Program-made: the position numbers and the translations under genes | Shown: piece after piece, positions 4,577-5,547 of the stretch | Layout of the letters: every line of letters begins with the position of its first letter | Position numbering within the stretch: position 1 is the stretch's first letter | Assembly: GCA_946539105.1 (NCBI GenBank) | Contig: CAMNHG010000094.1 | Coordinates: 1 to 5,547, forward strand | Origin: an uncultured Clostridia bacterium | GTDB lineage: Bacteria > Bacillota > Clostridia > Oscillospirales > Acutalibacteraceae | Reading direction: 5' to 3' | DNA: 5,547 bases | Notes under the pieces: model-generated | The model's database searches: none | Told to the model about the DNA's origin: nothing | What the model saw: only the letters and a program-made list of their open reading frames with translations

Positions 4577-5547
4577 ATGAAAAAACTCACCCTGATTTTT
4601 ACGGCTTTAATAATTTTAATAATGTCAGCCTGCGCTTCCACTCAGACAAAGGAGAGCGAAAGTTTTTTCGCAATGGATACCTATATGCAGCTCGATATTT
4701 ACGGAGACCGCAAAATCGCCGCCGAAATTAAAGCGGAGATTGAAAGCCTCGACAAAAAGCTGTCGTCCGTAAACCCCGAAAGCGAAATTTACCGCCTTAA
4801 CAAAAGCGGCAGGCTCGAGCTTGACGGCGAATCCGCCGCGCTGATAAAAAAATCGGTTGAGCTGTGCGAGTTTACGGACGGCAATCTCGACATCACCGTA
4901 TATCCTGTTGTGGAAAAGTGGGGCTTTATCGACAAAAATTATAAAGTTCCGACTCAAACCGAGCTTGACAGCCTTCTCAAAAATGTAGATTACAAAAAAA
5001 TCACCGTAAACGGCAGTACAGTAGGGGTTCCAAACGGCTTTAAGCTCGACTTGGGAGCGGTAGCAAAGGGCTACGCCGCCGATAAGTCAAGGGAAATCCT
5101 GAGCGAATCAGGCGTAAAATCGGCGATTCTCAACCTCGGCGGAACCGTCCTCGCCCACGGCAAAAAGCCTAACGGCGAAAACTGGAAGGTCGGCATTACC
5201 GACCCCGAAAGCAACGAAAATTATATGGGAATTTTGGAGTGCGCCGACAAAACCGTGGTGACCTCGGGCAATTACGAGAGGTTTTTTGAGAGTGGCGGCA
5301 GGCGTTACTGTCATATCATCAATCCCAAAACGGGCTGTCCTGCCGACAACGGCGTTACGTCCGTAACGGTAATCTCGCCCGACGGCACAAAAAACGACGC
5401 GCTCTCAACCGCCCTGTTCGTAATGGGCGTTCAAAACGCGTCGGAGTTTATTAAAAATAATTGCGGCAATATGGACTTCATAATCCTCACCGCCGACAAA
5501 AAAGCGTACATAACAAAGGGGATAGAGGAGAGCTTTAGTTTGAAGAA
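4577..5547 (+). CDS. apbE: FAD:protein FMN transferase, ApbE-family lipoprotein (3' end beyond window)
   Basis: The frame is open for 323 full codons to the window edge. ApbE uses FAD to attach FMN covalently to Thr/Ser of target flavoproteins, such as Rnf/Nqr subunits or FMN-binding-domain proteins, outside the cytoplasmic membrane, and needs Mg2+. The N-terminus is a lipoprotein signal: MKK, a hydrophobic run (4-15), then MSAC with C19 as the lipidated residue. Family motifs follow in order: FFAMDTYM (30-37), SEIYRLN (69-75), LDITVYPVVEKWGF (104-117), LDLGAVAKGYAAD (157-169), NLGGT (186-190), VVTSGNYERFF (227-237), HIINPKTG (246-253) and NDALSTALFVMG (273-284), which carries the conserved metal-site Asp and Thr. 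Usual length is about 330-350, so only a short tail should be missing. No target protein is visible nearby; it may lie downstream. It is separated from trkH by the REP pair, so it is probably a separate transcription unit. Confidence 0.94.
   Translation, partial: MKKLTLIFTALIILIMSACASTQTKESESFFAMDTYMQLDIYGDRKIAAEIKAEIESLDKKLSSVNPESEIYRLNKSGRLELDGESAALIKKSVELCEFTDGNLDITVYPVVEKWGFIDKNYKVPTQTELDSLLKNVDYKKITVNGSTVGVPNGFKLDLGAVAKGYAADKSREILSESGVKSAILNLGGTVLAHGKKPNGENWKVGITDPESNENYMGILECADKTVVTSGNYERFFESGGRRYCHIINPKTGCPADNGVTSVTVISPDGTKNDALSTALFVMGVQNASEFIKNNCGNMDFIILTADKKAYITKGIEESFSLK

Noticed and set aside
1..5547. CRISPR array, tRNA or rRNA
   Set aside because: No direct repeats of 24-40 bp with regular spacers, no tRNA T-loop/anticodon arrangement and no rRNA-like stretches were seen. 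The only tandem repeats are the 7-bp arrays.

Overview
The window holds five real genes in three transcription units. It looks like chromosomal DNA of a low-to-mid GC Gram-positive anaerobe, most likely a gut clostridium of the Oscillospiraceae/Ruminococcaceae type. That placement is an inference from the TrkA/TrkH, ApbE-lipoprotein and dCMP-deaminase sequence style, AGGAG-type ribosome binding sites, sigma-A-like promoters and small intergenic repeats. No 16S rRNA or other decisive marker is present.

Layout. Positions 1-129 are non-coding and repeat-rich: a hairpin, a REP-like palindrome and a degenerate 7-bp repeat array. On the minus strand, 1208 to 130 is a two-gene unit: a dCMP deaminase of the eukaryote/T4 type, then an HD-domain 5'-nucleotidase of the YfbR/HDDC2 type, overlapping by ATGA. 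The 359-bp divergent region 1209-1567 holds two more heptamer arrays, a candidate promoter for each direction and a LacI-operator-like palindrome. On the plus strand, trkA (1568-2926) and trkH (2933-4384) form a K+ uptake operon. Positions 4385-4576 are non-coding and carry two REP-like hairpins in inverted orientation. An ApbE-type FMN transferase lipoprotein starts at 4577 and runs off the window end.

How the genes work together. TrkH is the membrane K+ translocation subunit and TrkA its cytoplasmic nucleotide-binding gating ring, so the operon supplies a complete Trk system. The minus-strand pair handles pyrimidine deoxynucleotide monophosphates: deamination of dCMP to dUMP, plus dephosphorylation of a (deoxy)nucleoside monophosphate. 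ApbE probably loads FMN onto extracytoplasmic domains of redox proteins that are not in the window.

The most noteworthy non-genic signal is a set of three hairpins, each preceded without a gap by GTAG. That is the layout of REP sequences recognised by RAYT (REP-associated tyrosine) transposases. Two of the three show a compensatory arm change. Three short 7-bp-period arrays are also present, one of which encodes the C-terminus and stop codon of the HD protein. The genes belong to known families; I see no clearly new enzymatic or defence system.
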